From the NCBI RefSeq assembly GCF_005876985.1, contig NZ_VAHD01000003.1, forward strand, positions 62,001-126,000: a stretch of 64,000 nucleotides of DNA. The letters run 5' to 3'. Position 1 is the stretch's first letter. Each line of letters opens with the position of its first letter. This DNA is from Rhodoferax bucti. GTDB lineage: Bacteria > Pseudomonadota > Gammaproteobacteria > Burkholderiales > Burkholderiaceae_C. Made by a program: the position numbers and the translations under genes. Shown here one piece after another: positions 1 through 9,059 of this stretch. Below the pieces are notes generated by a model, which was not told where the DNA came from, did no database searches, and was given only the letters and a program-made list of their open reading frames with translations.

Positions 1-180
1 ATTCCGCTGGAATCCATCCTGTCCTGCTTGCGCGAGCGCCCGTCGCATGTGCATGTGGTGCTGACGGGCCGCAACGCGCCGGCCGAGCTGATTGAGCTGG
101 CCGACACGGTGACCGAAATGACGCTCATCAAACACCACTTCAAAGCCGGTGTGCCCGCCCAACGCGGGATTGAAGACTGA
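1..180 (+). CDS. cobO: Cob(I)yrinic acid a,c-diamide adenosyltransferase, C-terminal part
   Basis: Only the last 59 codons are in the window; the gene runs in from the left edge. The visible residues include the stretch HVVLTGRNAP, then a short tail ending in QRGIED, which matches the C-terminal end of the CobO/BtuR family. The enzyme transfers the 5'-deoxyadenosyl group of ATP to Co(I) corrinoids in the cytoplasm, the step that makes adenosylcobalamin precursors. The stop codon overlaps the ATG of the next gene (TGATG), so the two are probably translationally coupled. The family call is firm from the C-terminal motif and from the surrounding cobalamin genes. The N-terminal P-loop lies outside the window and cannot be checked. 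Confidence 0.85.
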   Translation: MPLESILSCLRERPSHVHVVLTGRNAPAELIELADTVTEMTLIKHHFKAGVPAQRGIED

Positions 181-998
181 TGACCGAGCCCCGGGTCGCC
201 TCCGCCGAGCCTGCCTTGTCTCTCGCTGGCGTGTCGTACCAGCGGCAGGGGCGGGCGGTGCTGGCGCAGGTGTCGCTGGACATGCCGTTTGGCCAGCACA
301 TTGCACTGCTGGGGCCCAACGGGGCGGGCAAGTCCAGCCTGCTGCACCTGATGGCGGGACGCCTGCGGCCCGACTCCGGGCAGGTGGCGCTGGGCGGCAC
401 CGATTTGCAGCACATGCCCGGCCCGGAGCGGGCGCGGCAGATGGCCGTGGTGCACCAGCACGAATTCATTCACGCCCAGCTTCGGGTGCGCGACTACGTA
501 GCCCTGGGCCGTACCCCCCACACCGGCGCGAGCCGGGCTGAACACGCGCACGCCATCGACACGGCTTTGAGCCGCTGCCGCTTGCAAGGCCTGCAAGACA
601 GGGCCATGGGCACGCTCTCGGGCGGAGAGCAGCAGCGCAGCGCCATTGCCCGCGCCTTGGCCCAAGAGCCCCGCATTTTGTTGCTCGATGAGCCCACCAA
701 CCATTTGGACCTGCGCACCCGCGCTGATGTGCTGGACCTGCTGGCCAGCCTGGAGATCACGGTGGTCGCCGCATTGCACGAGCTGAGCCTGGTGCAGCGC
801 TTCGCCCACCGCGCCGTGTTGTTGGGTGAGGGCAGGGTGGTGGCTGACGATGTGCCCGCGCGGGTACTCACGCCCGAGCTGGTGCTTGGCAATTTTGGTA
901 TGGATGTGTTTTACCTGCCGCTGCCCCACCGCGACCAACCGGTCGCCGTGTTTGAATCCCCCGGGCTCCGCCACTCAATCCGTGAATATGAAAACTAA
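180..998 (+). CDS. btuD: ABC transporter ATP-binding protein, cobalamin/iron-siderophore type
   Basis: A 272-residue ATPase subunit of an importer of the FecCD/BtuCD class. The Walker A motif GPNGAGKSS lies near residues 43-51. The signature LSGGEQQR is near 144-151 and the Walker B LLLDEPTNHLD is near 162-172, followed by the switch histidine region ALHEL. Length and motif order are normal for the family. It is the first of three contiguous transporter genes (ATPase, binding protein, permease) lying between cobO and cobW-cobN. That context favours vitamin B12 or a cobinamide as substrate, although ferric siderophore or haem transport cannot be excluded from sequence alone. It overlaps cobO by one base and the next gene by 11 bases. 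Confidence 0.85.
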   Translation: MTEPRVASAEPALSLAGVSYQRQGRAVLAQVSLDMPFGQHIALLGPNGAGKSSLLHLMAGRLRPDSGQVALGGTDLQHMPGPERARQMAVVHQHEFIHAQLRVRDYVALGRTPHTGASRAEHAHAIDTALSRCRLQGLQDRAMGTLSGGEQQRSAIARALAQEPRILLLDEPTNHLDLRTRADVLDLLASLEITVVAALHELSLVQRFAHRAVLLGEGRVVADDVPARVLTPELVLGNFGMDVFYLPLPHRDQPVAVFESPGLRHSIREYEN

Positions 999-1959
999 AA
1001 CCAATCTCACTTTTTCCTGCCGCTCGTGGCTTACCGCTTGTGGCCTCTCGGTGCTCTCTTTGGCGGCACAGGCCCAAACCTTCCCGGTGACGGTGGACAG
1101 CTGCGGCGAAAAACTCACCTTTGCAGCGCCCCCCAAGGCCGCCTTGATTCACGACATCAACATGACGGATATGGCTCTGTCGCTGGGGCTGCAGAGCCAG
1201 ATGGCGGGTGTGAGCGGCATTACCGGCTGGTACAAGATGAGCCCCGAGTTCAAGCAGGCTCTGGGCAACATCCAAGAAATTGCGCCCAAGCAGCCCAGTC
1301 TGGAAAACATCTTGGCGCTCAAGCCCGACTTCTTTTTTGCAGGCTGGAACTACGGCATGGCGGTGGGTGGCGACGTGACCCCCACGACACTGAAAAAATA
1401 CAAAATCCCCACGCTGGTGCTGAGCGAAAGCTGCATCCATGTGGACAAGGCCCGCCCACCCGCCAGCATGGAGCTGCTGTATGCCGACTACCTCAAGCTC
1501 GGCACCATCTTCGGCAAAGAAGCCCAGGCCCGCGCGCAAATCGCCCAGTGGAAGCAGCGCCTGGCGGCTTTGCCCAAAGGCACCGGCAAAGAGCCGCTGC
1601 GCATGTTCTTGTTTGACTCGGGTGAAGACAAACCGTTTACCGCCGGCAAATACGCCATCCCCACCGCGATGATGGCCGCCGTGGGCGGCCGCAACATCAT
1701 GGACGATGTCGACGCCAGCTGGGGCACCGTGGCCTGGGAGGCGGTGGCCGCCCGCAACCCCGAGTTTCTGGTGCTGCTCGATTACCAGAACGACGGCGGC
1801 GCTGACAAGCTCCTCCAGTTCCTGCAAAAGCACCCGCTGATGCAGCACACCACAGCCGTCAAAAACAAGCGTTTTGTGGCCTTGCGTTACGAAGAGCTCA
1901 CCCCCGGCCCGGCCAACGTGGCAGCCATTGAAAAAATGGCCCGCGCCGTCAACCGCTGA
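988..1959 (+). CDS. btuF: Periplasmic substrate-binding protein of ABC importer, BtuF/FecB-like
   Basis: A 323-residue secreted binding protein. The start chosen is the ATG at 988, which gives an N-terminus MKTKTN followed by a hydrophobic stretch and a cleavage-like site AAQAQ, i.e. a Sec signal peptide. Upstream in-frame starts would remove this layout. The mature part shows the two-lobe pattern of class III binding proteins, including SLENILALKPDF near residue 110 and a later segment SWGTVAWEAV typical of FecB/BtuF-like proteins. It should deliver substrate to the permease encoded next. The start overlaps the ATPase gene by 11 bases and the stop overlaps the permease ATG by one base. The cobalamin assignment rests on context. 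Confidence 0.82.
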   Translation: MKTKTNLTFSCRSWLTACGLSVLSLAAQAQTFPVTVDSCGEKLTFAAPPKAALIHDINMTDMALSLGLQSQMAGVSGITGWYKMSPEFKQALGNIQEIAPKQPSLENILALKPDFFFAGWNYGMAVGGDVTPTTLKKYKIPTLVLSESCIHVDKARPPASMELLYADYLKLGTIFGKEAQARAQIAQWKQRLAALPKGTGKEPLRMFLFDSGEDKPFTAGKYAIPTAMMAAVGGRNIMDDVDASWGTVAWEAVAARNPEFLVLLDYQNDGGADKLLQFLQKHPLMQHTTAVKNKRFVALRYEELTPGPANVAAIEKMARAVNR

Positions 1960-3008
1960 TGTTTTGTACCGCCCGCATGCGCCTGGCTCCTGCCACCCGA
2001 TCCACTAGCCTGCTGACCGTGTGTCTGCTGCTGTTGCTGGCGTGCGTGAGCTTGCTGTCGGTGGTGTCGGGCGCCACTGAGGTGGCGTGGTCGCAAGTCG
2101 GGCATGGCCTGGGCCTGTGGTTGCGCGGCGCACCCGATGCGGACTACACCATGGTGGATCGCATCGTGGTGGACCTGCGCGTGCCCCGCATGTTGTTGGC
2201 CATTGTGGTGGGGGCCGGTCTGGCCTTGGTGGGCGCGCTGTTGCAAACCACCACCCGTAACGATTTATCAGACCCCTACCTTTTCGGCCTGTCGTCAGGT
2301 TCGGCGGCCGGAGCCGTGGCGGTGATCACGCTCACTGGCGAGGTGTTGGGCGTCTGGACGCTGCCGCTTGCCGCCTTTGTGGGCGGCATGGCGTCGGTGG
2401 TGGTTGTGTTGCTGCTGTTGCGCCGCTACCGCAGCCACACGCCGGAGCGCATGATTCTGGCGGGCCTGTCTGTTTCGTTCTTGTTCACTGCACTGACCTA
2501 CTACTTCACCTTTCTGGGCGATCAGCGTGCCGCCCAGTCGGTCATGTTCTGGACCATGGGTGGCCTGGGTTCCGCCCGCTGGGACAACCTGTTCATTCCC
2601 TTGACCGGTTTGCTGGTGCTGTCGGTCTTCTCGTGGCACAGGCGCCACGCGCTGGACGCCATGCTCAGCGGCGACCACACCGCGCATAGCTTGGGCATTG
2701 CGCCTGAGCGGCTGCGGGTGCAGGCCTTTGTGGTGTGCGCCTTTGCCACCGCGTGTTTTGTGGCAGTCTCCGGGGTGATTGGTTTTGTCGGCCTCATGGT
2801 TCCGCACCTCGCCCGCGCGCTGGCGGGCGCACTGCACCGCCACATGCTGCACATCGCTATGCTGATTGGTGCCTTGCTGTTGTTGCTCAGCGATGTGGTG
2901 AGCCGGTCCATACTGGCGCCCCAAGAGCTTCCGGTGGGTATCGTCACTGCCAGCGTGGGCGCCTTGTTTGTCATGTACACCTTGCTGCACCAGTCGGACG
3001 GCGCCTGA
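1959..3008 (+). CDS. btuC: ABC transporter permease, FecCD family
   Basis: A 349-residue inner-membrane permease with about nine or ten hydrophobic segments. It carries the conserved family features RVPRMLLAIVVGAGLALVGA near residue 70 and GFVGLMVPHLAR near residue 275; the latter is the coupling region that contacts the ATPase. Length is normal for BtuC/FecC-type subunits, which form homodimers in the membrane. It is the last gene of the transporter trio and starts inside the stop codon of the binding-protein gene (TGATG). A 42-base gap with a T-rich stretch separates it from cobW. Substrate is inferred from neighbours to be a corrinoid. Confidence 0.85.
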   Translation: MFCTARMRLAPATRSTSLLTVCLLLLLACVSLLSVVSGATEVAWSQVGHGLGLWLRGAPDADYTMVDRIVVDLRVPRMLLAIVVGAGLALVGALLQTTTRNDLSDPYLFGLSSGSAAGAVAVITLTGEVLGVWTLPLAAFVGGMASVVVVLLLLRRYRSHTPERMILAGLSVSFLFTALTYYFTFLGDQRAAQSVMFWTMGGLGSARWDNLFIPLTGLLVLSVFSWHRRHALDAMLSGDHTAHSLGIAPERLRVQAFVVCAFATACFVAVSGVIGFVGLMVPHLARALAGALHRHMLHIAMLIGALLLLLSDVVSRSILAPQELPVGIVTASVGALFVMYTLLHQSDGA

Positions 3009-3050
3009 GCGCTACCTTTTTTATTCATTTTTTACGTCCATTTCCACACC

Positions 3051-4097
3051 ATGCAAACCCGCAAAATCCCCGCCACCATCGTCACCGGTTTCCTCGGCAG
3101 CGGCAAAACCACGCTCCTGCGCAAGCTGCTCACCAACGCGCAAGGCCGCCGTATTGCGGTCATCGTCAACGAGTTTGGCGAGCTGGGCATTGACGGCGAA
3201 TTGCTGCGCGGCTGCGGCATCGGCTGTGATGAGAACGGTGAAGAAAACGGCCAACTGTTCGAGCTGGCCAACGGTTGCCTGTGCTGCACCGTGCAAGAGG
3301 AATTTGCCCCGGTCATGGAGCAACTGGCCGCCCGCCGCGACCAGATTGACTACCTCGTTATCGAAACCTCCGGCCTGGCCTTGCCCAAGCCCTTGGTGCA
3401 GGCCTTCCAGTGGCCCGCGCTGCGCAACGCTTTTACCGTGGACTCGGTGATTACGGTGGTGGACGCGCCGGCGGTCGCCGCCGGCACTTTTGCCGAAGAT
3501 CCGGTGGCGGTGGACGCCTTGCGCCGGTCCGACGATAACCTCGACCACGAATCCCCGCTGGCTGAGTTGTTTGAAGACCAGTTGGCCACGGCCGACCTGG
3601 TCATCGTGCACAAAGTGGATGGCATGGACGCCGCTTCGCTCGAAGCCGTGGAAGCCACCATCCGCGCCGAAGCCCCCGCCGGTGTGAAACTGGTGCGCGC
3701 CTCGCATGGGGAGGTGCCCATGGACGTGCTGCTGGGCCTGGAGCGCGCGGTGGAAGATGTGATCGACTCCCGCAAAACCCACCACGACGAGGAAGAAGAC
3801 CACGACCACGACGAGTTCGATTCCGTGTCCCTCACCTTGCAAGTGGCCGACCGCGCCAAGGTCATTCCGGCCCTGACCGCGCTGGTGCAGCGACACGAGA
3901 TTTATCGCGTCAAAGGCTTTGTGTCGCTGCCCGGTGCAGCCATGCGCCTGGTAGTGCAGGGTGTAGGCCAGCGCTTTGACAGCTACTTTGACCGCGCCTG
4001 GCGTGCCGACGAGCCGCGTGCGACCCGCCTGGTGTTCATTGGCGATCATTTGGATGCGGCCACGTTGCAAGCTGAGTTGCAAGCCGCGTTGGCCTAA
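3051..4097 (+). CDS. cobW: CobW-type GTP-binding metallochaperone
   Basis: A 348-residue G3E-family GTPase. The P-loop GFLGSGKT is at residues 13-20, the metal-binding CxCC motif (GCLCCT) is near residue 77, and a base-recognition HKVD motif is near 185. A histidine/acidic stretch (THHDEEEDHDHDEF) near residues 243-256 is typical of CobW proteins. The C-terminal CobW_C domain follows. The family loads metals into partner enzymes; being directly upstream of cobN, it most likely supplies Co(II) for chelation. The gap to cobN is 26 bases. Nothing is unusual in length or motifs. Confidence 0.9.
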   Translation: MQTRKIPATIVTGFLGSGKTTLLRKLLTNAQGRRIAVIVNEFGELGIDGELLRGCGIGCDENGEENGQLFELANGCLCCTVQEEFAPVMEQLAARRDQIDYLVIETSGLALPKPLVQAFQWPALRNAFTVDSVITVVDAPAVAAGTFAEDPVAVDALRRSDDNLDHESPLAELFEDQLATADLVIVHKVDGMDAASLEAVEATIRAEAPAGVKLVRASHGEVPMDVLLGLERAVEDVIDSRKTHHDEEEDHDHDEFDSVSLTLQVADRAKVIPALTALVQRHEIYRVKGFVSLPGAAMRLVVQGVGQRFDSYFDRAWRADEPRATRLVFIGDHLDAATLQAELQAALA

Positions 4098-4123
4098 GAG
4101 CAGCTCATTCAAGGCGGTTCACC

Positions 4124-7100
4124 ATGCATTTGCTTTCCACCCGCCCCGGCGGCCATGTCGAAGACGATGGCAACGGCATCGTGCGCGTGGAGCAAACGCC
4201 CGGTGACATCGTGGTGCTCACCGTGGCGGACACCACTTTGTCGCTCCTGGCCGAGGTGGCCAGCAATTTGCCTGCTGATTTTCCGACCGTGCGCCTGGCC
4301 AATCTGATGTGGCTGCGCCAGCCCGCGTCCACCGACCTGTACATGGACGATGTGCTGCGCCACGCCAAGGCCATCGTCATCGAACACCTGGGCGCCCCCA
4401 GCGACTGGGCCTATATCGTGGACCAGGTGTGCGAGTCGGCGGCAGCGCGCGGCCAATGGCTGGTGATGGTGTCGGGCGAATGCGTGGAAGACGCGCAGCT
4501 CCTGTTGCGCAGCACCGCCACTAACGCCGACTGCACCCACCTCTGGCGCTGCCTGCGCGAAGGCGGGCGCGACAACGCCAACAACTTCTTCCAGCTGATT
4601 GCCCACGCCGCTTTTGGCCGGGGCGAGCGGCCTGCGCCTGCGCAAGTGCTACCCGGTGCGGTGCGCTACGAGCCTTTGAGCCAAGTGGCGCCGTTGCGTG
4701 AAGGTGCGCCGGTAGCGCTGCTGGTGTTTTACAAAGCCCACTTGCAAGCCGGCAACACCGCCGCTTTTGATGCCATGCTGGCCGCGCTGGCAGAGCAGGG
4801 CCTCAACACCTTGGCGCTGGCGCTGGACTCCCTCAAAAACCCCGAGAGCATGGCCCTGCTGCAAACCATGGCGCACGAGCATCGGGTGGACGTGGTGCTT
4901 AACGCCACCAGCTTTGCCGTGGGCTCCATCGACGGCAACGATAGGGAAGGAGAGGGTGGCGCCGAAGTGCAGCCCGTGCTGCTGGCGGGCGATGCGCCGG
5001 TGCTGCAGCTCATTACCGCGGGTTGCTCGCAAGCGCAGTGGCAAGACGACCCGCACGGCCTCACCCCGCGCGACTTGGCCATGCAAATTGTGCTGCCCGA
5101 GGTGGATGGCCGCATCGGCACCCGGCCCATCAGCTTCAAGGGCCTGGCCTGGCGCTGCGAGCGTGCAGAGATTGATGTGGTGCGCTACCAGCCAGAGCTT
5201 GAGCGCATGGCCTATGTGGCCGCTCTCGCCCGCAGATGGTGCGCACTGCGCTATAAAAAGAGTAGCGAAAAGCGCATTGCACTGGTGCTGGCCAACTACC
5301 CGAACGACGACTCGCGGCTCGCCAACGGCGTGGGGCTGGACACACCTGCGTCCACGGTGGTCATCCTGCAAGCCTTGCAAGCCGCCGGTTATGCGACGGG
5401 CGATGTGCCACCTGACAGCGACGCCCTGATGGCCGACCTGACCCGCGGCATCACCAACAACCTCGACGCCAACGACGCCCGCCCCGCAGGCCAGAGCTTG
5501 GCTCTTGCCCACTACCTGCAAGACTTTGGCGCACTGCCTGCCGACAGCCAAGCCGCCATCAACGCGCTGTGGGGCCTGCCGGAGCAGGACCCGTTGGTGC
5601 GCCATGGCCGCTTCATGATTTCCGGCCAGCGCTACGGCAACGTGTTTGTGGGCAACCAGCCCGCCCGTGGGCGTGACCTCGACCTGGTCGCCACTTACCA
5701 CGATGCTGACCTGGTGCCCACGCACAACTACCTGGCGTTTTATTTTTGGATGCGCCGTGCCTACGCCGTGGATGCGGTGGTGCACGTGGGCAAGCACGGC
5801 AACCTGGAGTGGCTGCCCGGCAAAAGCGTGGCACTGGGCGCGGCCTGTTGGCCCGACGCCATCCTGGGCCCGCTGCCGCACCTGTACCCCTTCATCGTGA
5901 ACGACCCCGGCGAGGGCGCGCAGGCCAAGCGCCGCACGCAGGCCGTCATCATCGACCACCTGATGCCCGCTATGACGCGGGCCGAAACCTACGGGCCCCT
6001 GCAGCAGCTCGAAGGTCGCATGGACGAGTATTACGAAGCCCTGTCCCTGGACCCGCGCCGCGCCAAGCTGCTGCGCGCGGGCATTCTGGAGCAGGTGCTG
6101 GCCGATGGCTTGCATACCGAGCTGGGCTTTACCAAGCCTGCGGACGACACCGAGCGTGACGCCCTGTTGCGCCGGCTGGACGCCTACCTGTGTGAGATCA
6201 AAGAATCGCAAATCCGCGATGGCCTGCACACCTTCGGCCAGTCGCCCACCGGCCGCCAGCGGGTGGACACCCTGGTGGCCTTGGCTCGCTACCCCGGTGG
6301 CTCCGGTGCAGCCCAAGCCAGCCTCACGGTGGCCTTGGCGCAAGACTTGGGCCTGACGGACTTTGACGCCCTGAGCCCCGACTGGGCCGCGCCCTGGACC
6401 GGCCCACGCCCCGCCGTGCTGCAAGCCTTGAGCGATGACCCCTGGCGCCACGCCGGCCACACCCGCGAGCGCGTGGAACTGCTGGCCACCCGCGTGGTGC
6501 AAGACATGGCAGAGCAGGGCAGTGCGCTGCCCGGTGGCCCGGTGGATGCGCCTGAATCTTGGCCCCACACCACCCAGGTATTGCAGCGCCTGCAATCGGT
6601 GTTGGCCCCGCGCCTCGATGCCTGTGGCCCGAATGAGATCACCCAGCTGCTGCGCGGGCTCGATGGCCGCTTCATCCCGCCCGGCCCGAGCGGCGCACCG
6701 TCGCGTGGCCGGCCCGATGTGCTGCCCACCGGGCGCAACTTTTATTCGGTGGACACCCGCGCCATCCCCACCCAAACCGCTTACGCCATGGGCGCCAAGG
6801 GCGCAGATCGTGTGGTCGAGCGCCACCTGCAAGACCACGGCGCCTACCCCACGGCCATGGGCTTGTCGGTGTGGGGCACCAGCACCATGCGCACCGGCGG
6901 TGAGGACGTGGCCCAGGCCTTCTCGCTGCTGGGCGTGCGGCCCAAATGGGCAGCGGGCAGCAACCGCGTCACCGACATCGAAGTCATGCCCATGACCGTG
7001 CTGGGCCGCCCGCGCGTGGACGTGACGCTGCGCGTTTCCGGCTTCTTCCGCGATGCCTTCCCCAATGTGATCGATTTGTTTGACACCGCCGTGCGCGCTG

Positions 7101-7942
7101 TGGCCGCCATCTCGCCCGAGGACGAGGCGGACGACGTCAACCCCATCCGCGTGCGGGTGCAGGCCGAGGCAGCTCTTGCCCAGGCCGCCGGCCACAGCGA
7201 TGCAGACGCCGAGCGCGCCTCCACCTGGCGCGTGTTTGGCCCCCGGCCCGGCGGCTATGGCGCGGGCTTGCAAGCGTCGATTGCCAGTGGCAACTGGACC
7301 GAGCGCTCGGAGCTGGCCGAGGCTTACCTTCGCGCTGGTGCCTTTGCCTACGGCCAGGACAGCGATGGCGCTGCCGCACCCGAGGCCTTTGCCCAGCGCA
7401 TGGCCACTCTGGACGCCGTGCTGCACAACCAAGACAACCGCGAGCACGACATCCTCGACTCCGGCGACTACTACCAGTTCATGGGCGGCATGGCTGCTGC
7501 GGTGGAGCACCTGAACGGTAAGACCGCCGCTCTGTACCACGGCGACTTCAGCGTACCCGGCGCTCCGCAAATCCGTAGCTTGGGCGAAGAAGTGGCCCGC
7601 GTGGTGCGTTCACGCGCCGTCAACCCCAAGTGGATAGACGGCATCAAGCGCCACGGCTACAAGGGCGCGTTTGAGATGGCCGCCACGGTGGACTTTTTGT
7701 TTGCCTTTGACGCTACCACCGGCGTGGTGGCCGACCACCAGTACGCGCTGGTGGCCGACGCCTATGTGCACGACGACGACACCCGAGCCTTCCTGCAACA
7801 ACACAACCCCGGCGCCCTGCGCAGCATCGGCGAGCGGCTGCTCGAAGCTATGCAGCGCGGCCTGTGGGCCGAGCCCGGCGACCACCGCGAACGCATCCAG
7901 GACCATGTGCTGGCGCTCGACAACCAATTGGAAGCATCCTGA
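4124..7942 (+). CDS. cobN: Aerobic cobaltochelatase large subunit CobN
   Basis: A 1272-residue protein matching the CobN/BchH family over its length. It inserts Co(II) into hydrogenobyrinic acid a,c-diamide, using ATP hydrolysis by partner AAA subunits. Recognisable blocks include the N-terminal region with the strand IALVLANYPN near residue 383, the HVGKHGNLEWLPGK block near residues 553-566, and the C-terminal segment GYKGAFEMAATVDFLFAFDA near 1180. It forms an operon with cobW upstream and a ChlI-type ATPase and VWA gene downstream. It ends two bases before the ATG of the ATPase gene. The presence of CobN marks the oxygen-dependent pathway with late cobalt insertion. Confidence 0.95.
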   Translation: MHLLSTRPGGHVEDDGNGIVRVEQTPGDIVVLTVADTTLSLLAEVASNLPADFPTVRLANLMWLRQPASTDLYMDDVLRHAKAIVIEHLGAPSDWAYIVDQVCESAAARGQWLVMVSGECVEDAQLLLRSTATNADCTHLWRCLREGGRDNANNFFQLIAHAAFGRGERPAPAQVLPGAVRYEPLSQVAPLREGAPVALLVFYKAHLQAGNTAAFDAMLAALAEQGLNTLALALDSLKNPESMALLQTMAHEHRVDVVLNATSFAVGSIDGNDREGEGGAEVQPVLLAGDAPVLQLITAGCSQAQWQDDPHGLTPRDLAMQIVLPEVDGRIGTRPISFKGLAWRCERAEIDVVRYQPELERMAYVAALARRWCALRYKKSSEKRIALVLANYPNDDSRLANGVGLDTPASTVVILQALQAAGYATGDVPPDSDALMADLTRGITNNLDANDARPAGQSLALAHYLQDFGALPADSQAAINALWGLPEQDPLVRHGRFMISGQRYGNVFVGNQPARGRDLDLVATYHDADLVPTHNYLAFYFWMRRAYAVDAVVHVGKHGNLEWLPGKSVALGAACWPDAILGPLPHLYPFIVNDPGEGAQAKRRTQAVIIDHLMPAMTRAETYGPLQQLEGRMDEYYEALSLDPRRAKLLRAGILEQVLADGLHTELGFTKPADDTERDALLRRLDAYLCEIKESQIRDGLHTFGQSPTGRQRVDTLVALARYPGGSGAAQASLTVALAQDLGLTDFDALSPDWAAPWTGPRPAVLQALSDDPWRHAGHTRERVELLATRVVQDMAEQGSALPGGPVDAPESWPHTTQVLQRLQSVLAPRLDACGPNEITQLLRGLDGRFIPPGPSGAPSRGRPDVLPTGRNFYSVDTRAIPTQTAYAMGAKGADRVVERHLQDHGAYPTAMGLSVWGTSTMRTGGEDVAQAFSLLGVRPKWAAGSNRVTDIEVMPMTVLGRPRVDVTLRVSGFFRDAFPNVIDLFDTAVRAVAAISPEDEADDVNPIRVRVQAEAALAQAAGHSDADAERASTWRVFGPRPGGYGAGLQASIASGNWTERSELAEAYLRAGAFAYGQDSDGAAAPEAFAQRMATLDAVLHNQDNREHDILDSGDYYQFMGGMAAAVEHLNGKTAALYHGDFSVPGAPQIRSLGEEVARVVRSRAVNPKWIDGIKRHGYKGAFEMAATVDFLFAFDATTGVVADHQYALVADAYVHDDDTRAFLQQHNPGALRSIGERLLEAMQRGLWAEPGDHRERIQDHVLALDNQLEAS

Positions 7943-7944
7943 CC

Positions 7945-9045
7945 ATGCCCCTGAATCCTGACATGCGCTCCACCGAGCAGACCAGCGCCCCAGCATCCGC
8001 GAGCGCGCCCGAGCCAGTGCCTTTTCCCTTCACTGCGCTGGTAGGCCAGCAGGCTTTGCAGCGGGCTTTGCTGTTGGTGGCGGTAGACCCCGGCATTGGC
8101 GGGGTGCTCATTGGCGGGCCGCGTGGCACCGCCAAGTCCACCGCCGCACGCGCCTTGGCCGCCTTGTTGCCGCAGGCCCCGTTCGTCACGCTGCCGCTCG
8201 CTGCCAGCCTGGAGCAGCTGGTGGGCACACTCAGTATTGAAGACGCCTTGCAAAGCGGCGCCGTGCGCCTCTCGCCCGGCCTGGTGGCGCGCGCGCATGG
8301 CGGCGTGCTGTATGTGGACGAGGTGAATTTGCTGCCCGACGCGCTGGTCGACGCCTTACTGGACGTAGCAGCCAGCGGAGTGAACACGGTGGAGCGCGAC
8401 GGCATTTCGCAGCGCCACGCCGCGCGCTTTGTGCTGGTGGGCACCATGAACCCGGAGGAGGGCGAGCTGCGCCCTCAGCTGCTGGACCGCTTTGGCCTCT
8501 CGGTGTGGCTGCACAACCCCACCGACGCAGCGCAGCGCCAGCAGATCGTGCGCAGCCGCTTGCTGTTTGACGCCGACCCGGGCGCTGTGGCCGAAAGCCA
8601 TGCCGACGCATTGCAAAACCTGGCCGCCAGCGTGCTGGACGCGCAAGCTCTGTTGCCCCGCGTGCAGTGGCCGGACGATGCACTGACCCACGCAGGTGCA
8701 TTGGCCTTGACCGCCGGAGTGGACGGTGTGCGGGCCGATTTGGTGATGCTGCGCGCCGCCCGCGCCTCCGCCGCGCTGGATGGGCGCGATGCGGTGACGG
8801 TGGCCGATGTGGACGCCGTGGCCGAGCTGGCCTTGCACCACCGCAGGCAGGTGGGGGCGCAACAGCCAACGCCGCAAGCAGCTCAAAAGCCCCAATCCCC
8901 CGCCCAGGGCCAAGACGCAAGTAAAGCTCAGCCCGAATCGGCTGGTGCCGGCAGTGCCGATGGCGATTGGGGCGCCATGCCCCCCGTGCCTGTGGGCACC
9001 GTGCGGCCTGCGGCTGCAGGAGTGCTCCCGCCAAAAAAAGCCTGA
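7945..9045 (+). CDS. chlI: ChlI/BchI-type AAA+ ATPase subunit of cobaltochelatase
   Basis: A 366-residue AAA+ ATPase of the magnesium-chelatase I-subunit family. The start ATG at 7945 is chosen because it lies just after the cobN stop; the frame is open further upstream but would overlap cobN. The P-loop GGPRGTAKST is near residues 52-61, Walker B VLYVDEVNLL near 121-130, and GTMNPEEGELRPQLLDRF near 167-184 is a strong ChlI signature. The last ~60 residues are a Pro/Ala/Gln-rich tail like the linker of ChlD proteins. In this cluster it replaces CobS: with the VWA protein encoded next it should form the motor that drives CobN. Confidence 0.85.
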   Translation: MPLNPDMRSTEQTSAPASASAPEPVPFPFTALVGQQALQRALLLVAVDPGIGGVLIGGPRGTAKSTAARALAALLPQAPFVTLPLAASLEQLVGTLSIEDALQSGAVRLSPGLVARAHGGVLYVDEVNLLPDALVDALLDVAASGVNTVERDGISQRHAARFVLVGTMNPEEGELRPQLLDRFGLSVWLHNPTDAAQRQQIVRSRLLFDADPGAVAESHADALQNLAASVLDAQALLPRVQWPDDALTHAGALALTAGVDGVRADLVMLRAARASAALDGRDAVTVADVDAVAELALHHRRQVGAQQPTPQAAQKPQSPAQGQDASKAQPESAGAGSADGDWGAMPPVPVGTVRPAAAGVLPPKKA

Positions 9046-9059
9046 GCCACCCCGGCCCT

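Noticed and set aside
5243-5275. cobN segment GCTATAAAAAGAGTAGCG resembling the start of the repeat
   Set aside because: The encoded KRIALVLANYPN is a conserved CobN segment and the rest of the repeat is missing.
4649-7570. Very long open frame on the minus strand opposite cobN
   Set aside because: It has a His/Gly/Val/Gln-rich composition typical of antisense frames in GC-rich genes, with no recognisable motif, and lies wholly under cobN.
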